A stretch of 64,000 nt of DNA from Nocardia sp. NBC_00565 (GCF_036345915.1 NZ_CP107785.1:7192001-7256000), one strand, 5' to 3'. Counted from the first letter of the stretch, positions 1 to 9,450 are shown. Made by a program: numbers and translations. The notes: generated by a model from the sequence alone, not told the origin.

Positions 1-383
1 CGCTGCTCGAGCACCGCAAGCAGCGCAGGACGGCCAACGCGGCGGGCACCGGCCCGCCGGCCGGCCACCTGAGCACCGGCGAACCGACCTCGATTCGCTC
101 GGCGTTCGCCGCGGGCCTGGTGTCGTGCATGTTCAACCCGAAGGTCGGACTGTTCTACCTGGCGGTGCTGCCGCAATTCCTCACCGACGTCACCTTCCTG
201 AACACCCTCGCCCTCGGCGCCATCGAATGCACCGTCGCCGCGGTGGAGATGATCCTGCTCGCCGTGCTGGCCTCACGGGCGGTCGCCATGCTGCGCCGCC
301 CGCAGGTCCGCGACCGGCTCGAGCAGATCAGTGCGGCCATCCTCGCCGCCCTCGGCATCGGCACCGCCGCCTCGGCCGCGTAA
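1..383 (+). CDS. LysE/RhtB-family amino acid exporter, C-terminal part
   Basis: The reading frame is open from the window edge to the TAA at 381-383, so the start lies outside. The visible part has the LysE-family motif CMFNPKVGLFYLAVLPQF, followed by two hydrophobic membrane segments. LysE-family proteins export amino acids or related metabolites across the inner membrane; the substrate cannot be told from this part. Partial only because the window cuts it. Confidence 0.8.
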   Translation, partial: LLEHRKQRRTANAAGTGPPAGHLSTGEPTSIRSAFAAGLVSCMFNPKVGLFYLAVLPQFLTDVTFLNTLALGAIECTVAAVEMILLAVLASRAVAMLRRPQVRDRLEQISAAILAALGIGTAASAA

Positions 384-442
384 TCCGTTACGCGCCTTGT
401 CGACAGCCGTCTCCGATCGCCGGCAAGACGCACACAACAGCA

Positions 443-594
443 CTATTTCGGCTGAACCTCCTTGCGCCACAGCAGCAGTGACGCGATCAGCGAGACAACC
501 GCCGCAGCAGTCAGCCACCAGAAGGCCTGCCGGAACCCGGCATCGGCCGGCAGCCCGGCGTCGGCCGCGCGGTACAGCACCACCGCCAGCAATC
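443..594 (-). pseudogene. C-terminal remnant of an MFS (DHA2-like) drug exporter
   Basis: The complement reads a frame ending FRQAFWWLTAAAVVSLIAS then LLLWRKEVQPK and a TAG at 443-445. This is the last membrane helix and basic tail typical of 14-helix MFS exporters. The frame meets a stop just upstream (near 592) and no more of the transporter is present. Only about 48 codons survive. It lies divergent to the MarR gene, so the regulator may once have controlled it. Confidence 0.55.
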
Positions 595-599
595 ACCGA

Positions 600-1022
600 A
601 TGCCCGCCGACCACATTCACCCCCGCGGCCTGCTCCGCTTCCCGACCTACGCGCTCGGCAGGCTGCACAAGGCCGTACACGCCGAGATGGGCACATCACT
701 GCGCGACCACTGGGTGCTGGTCTGCCTGGAGGAATTCGACGATCTGTCCCAGCAGCAGGTCGCCATCGCCCTCGGCATCGACCGCAGCGAGGTGGTCCGG
801 CTGATCGACGGCCTGGAGCAGGCCGGTTTCGTGGTCCGCACCCGCGATTCCGTGGACCGCCGCAGGTACCGGCTCTCCATCACCAAGGCCGGACGGGCCG
901 AGCGCCGCAAGACCGATGAACTCATCGAGCAGGCCGCCGAGCGGGTGCTGCATCGACTCGATGACGAGGAACGGCAAACCCTGCATCGCCTGGCACTAAA
1001 AGCGCTCGGCGAAGACATCTGA
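600..1022 (+). CDS. MarR-family transcriptional regulator
   Basis: This 140-residue winged-helix protein starts at the ATG at 600, because the longer upstream frame runs through the MFS remnant. It shows the MarR recognition helix and wing: QQVAIALGIDRSEVVRLIDG, then RDSVDRRRYRLSITKAG. MarR proteins are dimeric repressors that usually respond to small aromatic ligands and control adjacent exporters or enzymes. The adjacent divergent exporter is only a remnant, so the regulator may be an orphan. Confidence 0.85.
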   Translation: MPADHIHPRGLLRFPTYALGRLHKAVHAEMGTSLRDHWVLVCLEEFDDLSQQQVAIALGIDRSEVVRLIDGLEQAGFVVRTRDSVDRRRYRLSITKAGRAERRKTDELIEQAAERVLHRLDDEERQTLHRLALKALGEDI

Positions 1023-1174
1023 GCCTGCCCGCCGCAACCCCCAAAGACCGACCGCCCGGTTCTGTCAGCGACAACAATCCGATACCGCAGGTACCGTAGA
1101 CACTTGGTCACCGTGGCGTTTGCCCATTGGTAACCCTCTTGTGAAACAACTTCGGGGAAGCGTTAGGCAGGTCT

Positions 1175-4100
1175 ATGAGAGGTGGGCAGGACGTGATGCT
1201 GCAGCCGCAGGTCGACGCCGCGGCGGACCAGGACCCGGCAGCCGGGCTCCCGACGTCCGATCCCCTGCTCCGCGCCACCCTCGCGGCGCAGGCCAGGACC
1301 CTCGTCGACATCCTGAACAGCACCGCGACCGCCCATCCCGAGGCGCCCGCGATCGATGACGGCCGGGTGGTGCTCAACTACACCGAATTGCTGGCCGAGA
1401 TCGACGCCGGGGTCGTCCGATTGACCGCGGCCGGAGTGCGGCCGGGCGACCGCGTCGGCGTGCGCCTGCCATCCGGTACGCATGAGCTTTACGTCACTAT
1501 CCTGGCCATCCTGTTCGCCGGTGCGGCCTACGTACCGGTCGACGCGGATGACCCGCAGGAGCGTGCCCGACTGGTCTTCGGCGAAGCCCGAGTTACCGCT
1601 ATCGCAACCGCGGCGGGCATCGAGCCGACGGTGGCCGCCGCCGAGCGGCCCGATGACGAAACCGAACCGGCCACCGACAGCGCCTCGACCGTGCGCCCGA
1701 CGCCCACCGACGACGCCTGGATCATCTTCACCTCCGGCTCCACCGGCACCCCGAAAGGCGTTGCGGTCACCCATCGCAATGCCGCCGCATTCGTCGATGC
1801 CGAGGCGCGGCTGTTCCTGCCGGAGGCTCCGATCGGCCCCGGCGACCGCGTCCTGGCCGGACTCTCGGTCGCCTTCGACGCCTCCTGCGAAGAGATGTGG
1901 CTGGCCTGGCGCAACGGCGCCTGCCTGGTGCCCGCGCCCCGCGCGCTGGTGCGTACCGGCGCGGATCTGGGCCCCTGGCTGGTCCGCCGCGAAATCAGCA
2001 TCGTCTCGACGGTGCCCACGCTGGCCGCGACCTGGCCCGTCGAGGCGCTCGACTCGGTCCGCCTGCTGATCTTCGGCGGTGAGGCAGTGCCGCCCGAACT
2101 CGCCGAACGCCTTGCCGGAAGCCCCGCGGCGCGAGCGACGGGCTCGGAGGAGGCAGTTCGGGGCCGTCGACGCGGTACTCCGCAGGGTATACACGCACAC
2201 GCATGGCCCCGCGAATCCGACTCGGATTCGGATCGTGAGGTGTGGAATACCTACGGGCCCACCGAAGCGACAGTGGTTGCCTGTGCGGCTCTGCTGGACG
2301 GTAGTTTCCCGGTCCGGATCGGCCTGCCGCTGGACGGCTGGGATCTGACCGTCATCGACGCCGCCGGAAATCCGGTGGCCGAGGGCGAATCCGGCGAACT
2401 CGTGATCGGCGGCGTCGGCCTGGCCCGCTACCTCGATCCGGCCAAGGACGCCGAAAAGTACGCTCCCCTACCGTCACTCGGCTGGGAACGCGCCTACCGC
2501 AGCGGCGATCTGGTCCGCAACGACAGCGCGGGCCTGATCTTCCTCGGCCGCGCCGACGATCAGATCAAACTCGGCGGCCGACGCATCGAACTGGGCGAAA
2601 TCGATAACGCACTCCAGCATCTACCCAGCGTCACCGGCGCGGCCGCCGCAATCCGAACCACCAAGGCGGGCAATAAGATCCTGGTCGGCTATCTGACCGG
2701 AACCGCGCCCGATTTCGACCTGTCCGCGGCCAGAACCCGACTCGCCGAACAACTCCCGGCGCCTCTGGTCCCCAGGCTCGCCATCGTCGCCGACCTGCCC
2801 ACCCGCACCTCGGGCAAGGTCGATCGCGACGCCCTGCCCTGGCCGCTGCCGAACGACACCGAAACCGGAAACCTCGACCTCACCGACACCGAGCAATGGA
2901 TTGCCGGACTGTGGGATTCGATTCTGGGCGCCCAAATCACCGGTCCCGACACCGACTTCTTCGACCTCGGCGGCGGCTCACTCGCGGCCGCCCAATTGGT
3001 CACCGCCCTGCGCGAACGCTATCCGCGCATCGCCGTCGCCGACCTCTACGACCACCCCCGCCTCGGCGCACTCGCCGAACTACTCGACGAAACCGCGCCG
3101 ACCGCCGCGGTCGAGCCCCGCATCGTGCGCCCCACCCCGCGCAGCGCCCAATGGGCCCAGGTGCTGGCCACCATTCCGCTGACCACCCTGACCGGATTGC
3201 AGTGGCTCACCTGGCTGGCCATCGTCGGCAATATCGCGGGCTGGTCCGGCTCGCTGCCATGGCTGCCGCGCCTGTCGTGGTGGTGGACCCTGGCCGCCTT
3301 CCTGCTCTTCATCTCCCCGCCCGGCCGCATGGCGATCTGCGCGACCGGCGCCAGAGTGCTGCTGCGCGGGATAAGGCCCGGCAGTTACCCGCGCGGCGGT
3401 TCGGTGCATCTGCGGCTGTGGGCGGCGGTCCGGCTCTCCGAGGCCAGCGGCGCCGAAAGCCTGTCCGGCGCACCGTGGATGGTGCCATTCGCGCGGGCGC
3501 TCGGCGCGAAGATCGGCACCGGTATCGATCTGCACACACTGCCGCCGGTGACCGGCATGCTCGAACTCGGCGACGGCTGCAGTGTGGAACCCGAGGTCGA
3601 TCTGTCGGGTTACTGGATCGATGGCGATATCGTGCACATCGGGCCGATCACCATCGGACCGGGCGCGGTGATCGGTGCGCGCTCGATCCTGCTGCCCGGC
3701 ACCAAAATCGGCAAGAACGCCGAAATCGCACCGGGCTCTTCGGTATCGGGCAAGGTCAAGGCCGAACAGGAGTGGGCGGGCTCGCCCGCGGCGAAGGTCG
3801 GCAAGGCACCGCACCGTTGGCCCGATCACACCCCCGACAGGGCCGCGCACTGGGTCGCGATCTTCGGTGTGACCTCGATGGTGTTGGCGGCCATGCCCAT
3901 TCTCGGCCTGGCCTCCGGTGGCGCTTTCATCGCCTGGTTCATCCGCGACGCCCGCACCCTCGCCGGCGCACTCGGCCGTGGCTTCGCGATCCTGCCGGTC
4001 GCCACTCTGCTCAGCCTGTCGGTGTACGCCGTGGCAACGGTGCTCGCGGTACGGCTGCTCAGCATCGGACTCACCGAGGGCCATCATCCGGTTCGCAGCC

Positions 4101-5266
4101 GGGTCGGCTGGCAGGTCTGGGCCACCGAGCGCCTGCTGGATTCGGCGCGCACCTTCCTGTTCCCGCTCTACGCCAGCCTGCTGACCCCGGTGTGGCTGCG
4201 CCTGCTCGGCGCGAAGATCGGTAAGAGCGTCGAAGCGTCCACGGTGCTACTGCTGCCCAAATTCACCACCGTCGCCGATGGCGCGTTCCTCGCCGACGAC
4301 ACCATGATCGCCAGTTACGAACTCGGCGGCGGCTGGCTGCGCATCGGTGAGGCGAAGGTCGGCAAACGCGCGTTCCTCGGCAACTCCGGTATGACCGCAC
4401 CCGGTCGACGGGTACCGAAGAACGGTCTGGTCGCGGTGCTTTCGGCCGCGCCGTCGAAGGCGAAGGCGGGTTCGTCCTGGCTCGGCAGTCCGCCGGTTCG
4501 GCTGCGCCGCGCCGCCGAGTCCGGCGATACCGAACGCACCTTCGACCCGTCGCCGCGACTGAAGATGTTCCGCGGCATCGTCGAAACCTGCCGCCTCATC
4601 CCGGTATTGGTGACCTTCGCCATAGGTCTCGGCGTGCTGTTCACGCTGGCCTGGATCGCGGAGTCGGCGGGCTACCTGGTCGCCGCCCTGCTGTGTGGTC
4701 TGGTACTGATGGCCGCGGGCGCTATCGCGGGCGCCAGCGCGGTCACCGCGAAGTGGTTGCTGGTCGGCCGAATCGACGCCGACGAGCATCCGCTGTGGAG
4801 TTCGTTCGTGTGGCGCAACGAGGTTGCCGACACCTTCGTCGAAACCGTTGCCGCGCCGTGGTTCGCGCGGGCCGCCACGGGTACTCCGGTGCTGAACCTC
4901 TGGCTCCGAGGACTCGGCGCGAAGATCGGGCGCGGGGTATGGTGCGAGTCCTATTGGCTACCGGAGGCGGACCTGGTGACACTCGGTGACGGCGCGACCG
5001 TGGAACGGGGCTGCGTAGTGCAGACCCACCTGTTCCACGATCGGATCATGGCTATGGACACCGTCACCCTCGGCGCCGGCGCGACTCTGGGCCCGCACTG
5101 CGTCGCCCTGCCCGCCGCGAGCATCGGCGACGGCGCGACCATCGGCCCCGCATCGCTGGTCATGCGTGGTGACACCGTGCCGCCGTCCACTCGCTGGTGG
5201 GGAAATCCGATCGCGCCGTGGTCAAGTGAGACGCCGAGCCTTAGCGAGGCCGGAGCAGCCTCCTGA
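1175..5266 (+). CDS. Pls/PosA-type single-module nonribosomal peptide synthetase with membrane domains
   Basis: This 1363-residue enzyme has an adenylation domain (about 40-555) with FTSGSTGTPKGVAVTH (185-200), NTYGPTEATVV (358-368), YRSGDLV (441-447) and SGKVDRDAL (546-554). A carrier domain follows with the phosphopantetheine motif DLGGGSL (597-603). The rest has about six membrane segments and three hexapeptide-repeat, left-handed-helix modules near 775-860, 1010-1090 and 1240-1345. This is the layout of poly-lysine synthetase and its relatives, which make isopeptide homopolymers or short peptides at the membrane. An unusual 30-residue insert lies between core motifs near 320-352. Its stop overlaps the next start by one base. 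The product is unknown. Confidence 0.85.
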   Translation: MRGGQDVMLQPQVDAAADQDPAAGLPTSDPLLRATLAAQARTLVDILNSTATAHPEAPAIDDGRVVLNYTELLAEIDAGVVRLTAAGVRPGDRVGVRLPSGTHELYVTILAILFAGAAYVPVDADDPQERARLVFGEARVTAIATAAGIEPTVAAAERPDDETEPATDSASTVRPTPTDDAWIIFTSGSTGTPKGVAVTHRNAAAFVDAEARLFLPEAPIGPGDRVLAGLSVAFDASCEEMWLAWRNGACLVPAPRALVRTGADLGPWLVRREISIVSTVPTLAATWPVEALDSVRLLIFGGEAVPPELAERLAGSPAARATGSEEAVRGRRRGTPQGIHAHAWPRESDSDSDREVWNTYGPTEATVVACAALLDGSFPVRIGLPLDGWDLTVIDAAGNPVAEGESGELVIGGVGLARYLDPAKDAEKYAPLPSLGWERAYRSGDLVRNDSAGLIFLGRADDQIKLGGRRIELGEIDNALQHLPSVTGAAAAIRTTKAGNKILVGYLTGTAPDFDLSAARTRLAEQLPAPLVPRLAIVADLPTRTSGKVDRDALPWPLPNDTETGNLDLTDTEQWIAGLWDSILGAQITGPDTDFFDLGGGSLAAAQLVTALRERYPRIAVADLYDHPRLGALAELLDETAPTAAVEPRIVRPTPRSAQWAQVLATIPLTTLTGLQWLTWLAIVGNIAGWSGSLPWLPRLSWWWTLAAFLLFISPPGRMAICATGARVLLRGIRPGSYPRGGSVHLRLWAAVRLSEASGAESLSGAPWMVPFARALGAKIGTGIDLHTLPPVTGMLELGDGCSVEPEVDLSGYWIDGDIVHIGPITIGPGAVIGARSILLPGTKIGKNAEIAPGSSVSGKVKAEQEWAGSPAAKVGKAPHRWPDHTPDRAAHWVAIFGVTSMVLAAMPILGLASGGAFIAWFIRDARTLAGALGRGFAILPVATLLSLSVYAVATVLAVRLLSIGLTEGHHPVRSRVGWQVWATERLLDSARTFLFPLYASLLTPVWLRLLGAKIGKSVEASTVLLLPKFTTVADGAFLADDTMIASYELGGGWLRIGEAKVGKRAFLGNSGMTAPGRRVPKNGLVAVLSAAPSKAKAGSSWLGSPPVRLRRAAESGDTERTFDPSPRLKMFRGIVETCRLIPVLVTFAIGLGVLFTLAWIAESAGYLVAALLCGLVLMAAGAIAGASAVTAKWLLVGRIDADEHPLWSSFVWRNEVADTFVETVAAPWFARAATGTPVLNLWLRGLGAKIGRGVWCESYWLPEADLVTLGDGATVERGCVVQTHLFHDRIMAMDTVTLGAGATLGPHCVALPAASIGDGATIGPASLVMRGDTVPPSTRWWGNPIAPWSSETPSLSEAGAAS

Positions 5267-6621
5267 TGGCGGGCAAGTACTACGAAGAGCCCGTGGACGA
5301 ATACCTACCGCAGAACGGAAATTGGGGCTACCGGGTTTCGCGGTACGAACTCGAGCTCACTTATAAGGTCGCCAGCAACCGCTTGGCAGGCCGAGCCGAG
5401 ATCACTGCGGTGACTACCGCCGTCCGCGACCGTTTCATGCTCGACCTGTCCCAGTCGCTCACCGTGTCCAAGGTGTTCGTCAACGGCACCAAGGCCGCGA
5501 AATACACCCATCAGCGCGGCAAGCTAGTCATCACACCACAGCACCGGATCCCGTCGGGCGGGGTGCTCGGGCTGGTCATCCAATACGCCGGGCTGCCGAA
5601 GCCGGTGCGCGGACCGTGGGGCGAGGTCGGCTGGGAGGAACTGACCGAGGGCGCGCTGGTGGCCAGCCAGCCCAACGGTGCCGCGTCCTGGTTCCCCTGC
5701 GATGACCACCCGAGTTCCAAAGCCAGCTACCGGATTTCGATCACCACCGATACCCCGTACTACGCACTCGCCAACGGCACCTTGGTGCGCAAGCAGACCA
5801 AGGCCAGTCAGACCACCTGGGTCTACGAGCAGCCCGAACCGATGTCGAGCTATTTGGCGACCATCCAGATCGGCCCGTACCGCAAGCACCGCATCGACGC
5901 CCCACACGGTCCGGTGCCGATGCAGGCCATCGTCCCGGCCCGGCTGCGCGCCAACTTCGACCACGACTTCGAGCGCCAACCGCAGATGATGGAGCTCTTC
6001 ACCGAGAAGTTCGGCCCGTATCCGTTCGAGGGGTACACGGTCGTGGTCACCGACGACGAACTGGAAATCCCCATCGAGGCACAGGGCATCTCCATCTTCG
6101 GCGCCAACCATTGCGACGGCCACCGCGGCGCGGAACGCCTTGTCGCACACGAACTCGCGCACCAATGGTTCGGCAACAGCCTCACCATCTGGCAGTGGCG
6201 CGACATCTGGCTACACGAAGGCTTCGCCTGTTACGCCGAATGGATCTGGTCCGAAGCCGCGGGCGGGCCCACCGCGGACCAATTGGCCCGCGCCGCGCGG
6301 CACAACCTGTCCCGGGAACCGCAGGACATCATCATCGGCGACCCCGGCCCGCGACGTATGTTCGACGACCGCGTGTACAAACGCGGCGCGCTCACCCTGC
6401 ATACCCTGCGCCTGGAACTCGGCGAACTCGCCTTCTGGGATCTGCTGCGCGAGTGGACGATTCGCTACCGGCACGGCTCGGTCACCACGGAGGAATTCAC
6501 CGATCTGGCGGGCCACTACAGTCTGGTGCCGCTGCGCCCGCTGTGGGATGCGTGGCTGCTCAGCGAACCGCTGCCGCAACTGCCGCCCTCCGGCGGGCAG
6601 GTCAACACGACATCGCACTGA
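5266..6621 (+). CDS. M1-family zinc aminopeptidase
   Basis: The 451-residue protein has the gluzincin motif HELAH (295-299) and the third zinc ligand Glu at about 318 in LHEGFACYAEW. The substrate-binding GAMEN motif is replaced by IEAQG (271-275). It is short for M1 enzymes (usual 600-900) and lacks the long C-terminal helical domain, as in the cold-active/short M1 group. TGATG overlap with the synthetase stop implies coupled translation, so a role in processing or turning over the synthetase product is an inference. No signal peptide is seen. Confidence 0.88.
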   Translation: MAGKYYEEPVDEYLPQNGNWGYRVSRYELELTYKVASNRLAGRAEITAVTTAVRDRFMLDLSQSLTVSKVFVNGTKAAKYTHQRGKLVITPQHRIPSGGVLGLVIQYAGLPKPVRGPWGEVGWEELTEGALVASQPNGAASWFPCDDHPSSKASYRISITTDTPYYALANGTLVRKQTKASQTTWVYEQPEPMSSYLATIQIGPYRKHRIDAPHGPVPMQAIVPARLRANFDHDFERQPQMMELFTEKFGPYPFEGYTVVVTDDELEIPIEAQGISIFGANHCDGHRGAERLVAHELAHQWFGNSLTIWQWRDIWLHEGFACYAEWIWSEAAGGPTADQLARAARHNLSREPQDIIIGDPGPRRMFDDRVYKRGALTLHTLRLELGELAFWDLLREWTIRYRHGSVTTEEFTDLAGHYSLVPLRPLWDAWLLSEPLPQLPPSGGQVNTTSH

Positions 6622-6628
6622 GGTGCCC

Positions 6629-6817
6629 TCAGAAGACCAGGTAGCGCACGGCCAGTTCTTCGACCAACGGATCGTCATCGGCGACACTGTTCAGCACATC
6701 GAGATCGGACTCGATCGAGATCAGGCGCGGGTCGTCCGGTTCCGAGTCGGGAGTGCCGTCCTCGGCGAGCTGGCGTAATAGCTTCGCCCGGATCCGTTGC
6801 TTCAGCGAGTCAGTCAT
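6629..6817 (-). CDS. small acidic hypothetical protein
   Basis: This 62-residue protein starts MTDSLKQRIRAKLLRQLAED and ends EELAVRYLVF. It is acidic in the middle and has no membrane segment. It is convergent with the aminopeptidase and begins about 10 bases downstream of the DUF2752 stop on the same strand, so the two may be co-transcribed. I do not recognise a characterised family. Confidence 0.6.
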   Translation of the reverse strand: MTDSLKQRIRAKLLRQLAEDGTPDSEPDDPRLISIESDLDVLNSVADDDPLVEELAVRYLVF

Positions 6818-6826
6818 GATCGAACA

Positions 6827-7360
6827 CTAAACCGGCGTGAGCCACGTCCCCCACGGCGTATTGCGCAGCACCGTATAGCCGGTGAGCACCGCGATGAACA
6901 GCCACAACGTGGTGCGGTTGCCCCGCGGCAGGCGCATTCGCTCACCGCGCCAGGCCCGCAACGACCAGTCGCCGATCCACAACACGAACGCCAGGAACAG
7001 TGGCAGCACGAGCAGATTGCTGTGCACCGCATCGAGAATCCGGCCGTCGGTGAGGTTGTGCACACCCCGCATGCCACCACAGCCCGGGCAGTAGAACCCC
7101 GTCAACGCGTAGACCGGGCAGATGCCGTAGGAGCCTTCGCTGTGTGGATCGCGCAAGTGCAGCAAGACCACGGCCCCGATGCCGATACTCGCGGCCACCA
7201 GCGGCCAGCCCATGGCGCGCAAGCCGGTGCGCCCGGCCCGCTCCGGTTGCCCGGCAGGCTCCGGGTTTACCGCTGGCTCCGGGTTCGCGCCCGGTTCCGG
7301 CGCCACATGCGTTGTCTCCACAAGGATCAACGGTAGCCTCGGCCCACCCGATCCCGCCAC
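6827..7360 (-). CDS. DUF2752 membrane protein
   Basis: About 177 residues, with a Pro/Glu-rich N-terminal stretch containing a repeated PEPA-like motif, then three membrane segments. Between the first two is the family signature FYCPGCGGMRG, a CxxCGxxR-type motif. DUF2752 proteins are small membrane proteins of unknown function. The start is uncertain: a GTG at 7360 is used, but a later GTG could serve because no clear ribosome site is seen. Confidence 0.82.
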   Translation of the reverse strand: MAGSGGPRLPLILVETTHVAPEPGANPEPAVNPEPAGQPERAGRTGLRAMGWPLVAASIGIGAVVLLHLRDPHSEGSYGICPVYALTGFYCPGCGGMRGVHNLTDGRILDAVHSNLLVLPLFLAFVLWIGDWSLRAWRGERMRLPRGNRTTLWLFIAVLTGYTVLRNTPWGTWLTPV

Positions 7361-7374
7361 AGCTCAGGGCCGCG

Positions 7375-7446
7375 CTAGTCGGGTTGGGCGAAGCGCAGGG
7401 AATTGCCGAATGGATCGGCCAATTCGAAACCGGGCCCGGACCGCAT
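7375..7446 (-). pseudogene. C-terminal scrap of a VOC/glyoxalase-fold protein
   Basis: The complement reads GFELADPFGNSLRFAQPD and then a stop at 7375-7377. This resembles the last beta strand of bleomycin-resistance/glyoxalase-fold proteins (DPxGN followed by a hydrophobic strand). Only about 23 codons are present and no upstream half is visible in any frame, so it is a decayed fragment. Confidence 0.4.
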
Positions 7447-7532
7447 CGGAAGCCATGCCCGAAATCATCGCACCGCCCACCGACATGATCATTTTCTTCC
7501 AGTGTTTCCGCAGCTAGAGTAGAATTTTTCCC

Positions 7533-7802
7533 GTGGATGCCGCTGGTGTTACCCGGCTCGACGGATTCGGGGTCAGGGCGGCTCGCAAGCTCGAATTCGG
7601 GCATGTGGGCCACTGGTTCGCACCCTCGGACAGCGATTTCTCCGGCTCGGTCGCGGTCGAAATAGACCCCGGAGACGGTTCCTCGGTGGTCGTCTTCGTC
7701 CGCGCCCCCAACCGCCGCGATGTCCCCGACGATTTCCATCCGGACGACCAGGTCTGTCTGGTCATGCCCGAAGACATCGCCGCCTTCCTCACCCCCAGCT
7801 GA
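7533..7802 (+). CDS. hypothetical protein, 89 residues
   Basis: It starts MDAAGVTRLDGFGVRAARKL and contains a beta-rich stretch ending MPEDIAAFLTPS. The frame has normal high-GC third-position use and opens right after a short low-GC leader with a TAGAGTAGAAT sequence that could be a -10 region. No family is recognised. It lies alone between the DUF2752 gene and the hydrolase. Confidence 0.5.
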   Translation: MDAAGVTRLDGFGVRAARKLEFGHVGHWFAPSDSDFSGSVAVEIDPGDGSSVVVFVRAPNRRDVPDDFHPDDQVCLVMPEDIAAFLTPS

Positions 7803-8208
7803 CGCGGCTTTCCCCAGGCTGACCGGCGCACCCCTTCTCGGAATCCGCACCCTCATCGGGTCTGTCGGTTCCGGCAGCTTGTCCTGATGTGCCGGTGGAC
7901 GAGCACACTCCATACCCCTACCAGAGCCACGAAGCCCGCGGCTGTGACGGCGGGCGCGGGATTGCCGGTTCAGGGACAGCGGAATTGGGGGCACGCGGCC
8001 AGGTGTGCGGCGCTAACGGACGCCTCGGTGGCGAACGATACCCAGGTAGAAGTCAGTTGTGCCCGATGTTTCTGCCAGTAAGCACTATTGGCCCGACCTA
8101 ATTTCGGGTATCCACCCGGTAGAGCCAGGATTTCCGCCACTGAGCGCTAGCCCTAGCAAGCATTCTGCTTGCACGGTACGGTGACGGCAGACACAAAGGA
8201 GTGCTCGA
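7803..8208. other. intergenic region with one operator-like palindrome
   Basis: About 400 bases with no convincing gene on either strand. The only structured element is the palindrome at 8156-8172 just before the hydrolase. The minus strand around 7880-7960 can encode one hydrophobic stretch but has no start or ribosome site. Confidence 0.4.
8156..8172. promoter_or_regulatory. perfect inverted repeat, candidate repressor operator
   Basis: The arms GCAAGC and GCTTGC are perfect and separated by ATTCT, 36 bases upstream of the hydrolase ATG. The size and position fit a TetR-type operator. No TetR gene is adjacent, so the regulator would act from elsewhere. Confidence 0.45.
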
Positions 8209-9264
8209 ATGCTGGTCAAGTCGATGAAGACTTTGGCGGAAGTGCGCAGCGATGAACCGTTGACCGCCGCCTATCGCGCCGGACTTCGGTCTCGGACCTA
8301 CCGGACCGCGTCGCTGAACAAGCCAACGGCTGAGCCCGAGATCATCTCGGTGACCACCGCGGACGGTGCCAAGCTCCGGGTCCACGCCTACGGCCCCGCC
8401 GATGGCGAAGTCATCGTGTTGATCCACGGCTGGAGCTGCTGCATCGAGTACTGGAATCCGCAGATCAACGCCTTCGCCGACCGTTACCGCGTGCTCGCCT
8501 ACGACCAGCGCGGCCATGGCGCGAGCACCCTCGGCAGCGCCGGTCCCGGCGCGGACACCCTGGCCGACGACCTCGAGGCCGTCCTGCAAGCCGCCCTCCC
8601 GTTCGGCAAGCGCGCCGTCCTCGTCGGTCACAGCATGGGCGGAATCACCCTGCAGGCGTGGGCATCTCGCTATCCCGAACAGGTCACCCGCCGTGCGTCG
8701 GCCGTGCTCCTGGCCAACACCGCGGCCAGCGATATCCGGTACGAGACCGATCTGCTGCCGCTGCTGAACAAGCCGCTCATGCTGGCCAAACGACCGTTGA
8801 CCGTACTGGGCGCCAGCGTGCGTGTCCCGCTCGTCGTCGCGGAAACCGTACTCACCGCACCGGTTCCGCTGCCGGGCGGTTGGCCGGTCAGCGCGGTCTT
8901 CAAGGCCCGCGTGATGTCCAAGTCCGCCACCCGCGAGGAGGTGGACTTCGCGCTGGGCATCATCCGCTCGTGTCGTCCGCTCACCCGTGGCCTGCACGCC
9001 GCCGCCCTTGCCGCCCTGGACCTCGGCGATGCCGCCGCGCACCTGACGGTCCCGACCACCGTCATCGCGGGCGCCGAAGACCATCTGCTGCCCGAGCGTA
9101 TGTCCCGCCCGATCGTCGAAACCCTGTCCCGCACCGGCCATCTCGCCGACTACCAGGTCTGGCCCACCGGCCACCTCGGCAATATCGAAGCCGCCGACCG
9201 TTTCAACGCCCTGCTCGCCGCCGTGGCCTCCGCCGCCAGCAGCCCCGAGGCCGCCGTGGGCTGA
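8209..9264 (+). CDS. alpha/beta-fold hydrolase
   Basis: This 351-residue protein has the oxyanion motif HGWSC, the conserved YDQRGHGAS and the nucleophile elbow GHSMGG with the serine near residue 142. The acid is in AGAEDHLLP and the histidine in WPTGHLGNIE. An AAAGGAG ribosome site precedes the ATG at 8209. The family includes esterases, lipases and C-C hydrolases; the substrate cannot be assigned. The palindrome just upstream suggests local repression. Confidence 0.85.
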   Translation: MLVKSMKTLAEVRSDEPLTAAYRAGLRSRTYRTASLNKPTAEPEIISVTTADGAKLRVHAYGPADGEVIVLIHGWSCCIEYWNPQINAFADRYRVLAYDQRGHGASTLGSAGPGADTLADDLEAVLQAALPFGKRAVLVGHSMGGITLQAWASRYPEQVTRRASAVLLANTAASDIRYETDLLPLLNKPLMLAKRPLTVLGASVRVPLVVAETVLTAPVPLPGGWPVSAVFKARVMSKSATREEVDFALGIIRSCRPLTRGLHAAALAALDLGDAAAHLTVPTTVIAGAEDHLLPERMSRPIVETLSRTGHLADYQVWPTGHLGNIEAADRFNALLAAVASAASSPEAAVG

Positions 9265-9450
9265 CGACTTCTGGGGCTGGTCAACGGCACCCGGCCCCAG
9301 AGGACGCCCCTGCATCTGGGGTCACTATCGCCGAACGCGTGCGCCTGCACGACCTGGGCTTCGTCATCCTCGCCGACTACCAGGTCATCACCGACCGCGA
9401 AGAAATCGCCCGGTCCACGACAGCGTCCTCTTCAACAAGGCCTCGACTAA

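Noticed and set aside
273..680. Minus-strand 135-codon frame over the MarR leader
   Set aside because: It lies in a different frame from the visible MFS remnant and has arginine-rich composition typical of antisense GC-rich frames.
2895..4224. Long plus-strand frame inside the synthetase gene
   Set aside because: Arg/Pro/His-rich shadow of the real frame; no motifs.
9327..9440. Frame reading VRLHDLGFVILADYQVITD between the hydrolase and the lyase
   Set aside because: It looks like protein-coding debris, but I could not assign it to any family or define its ends.
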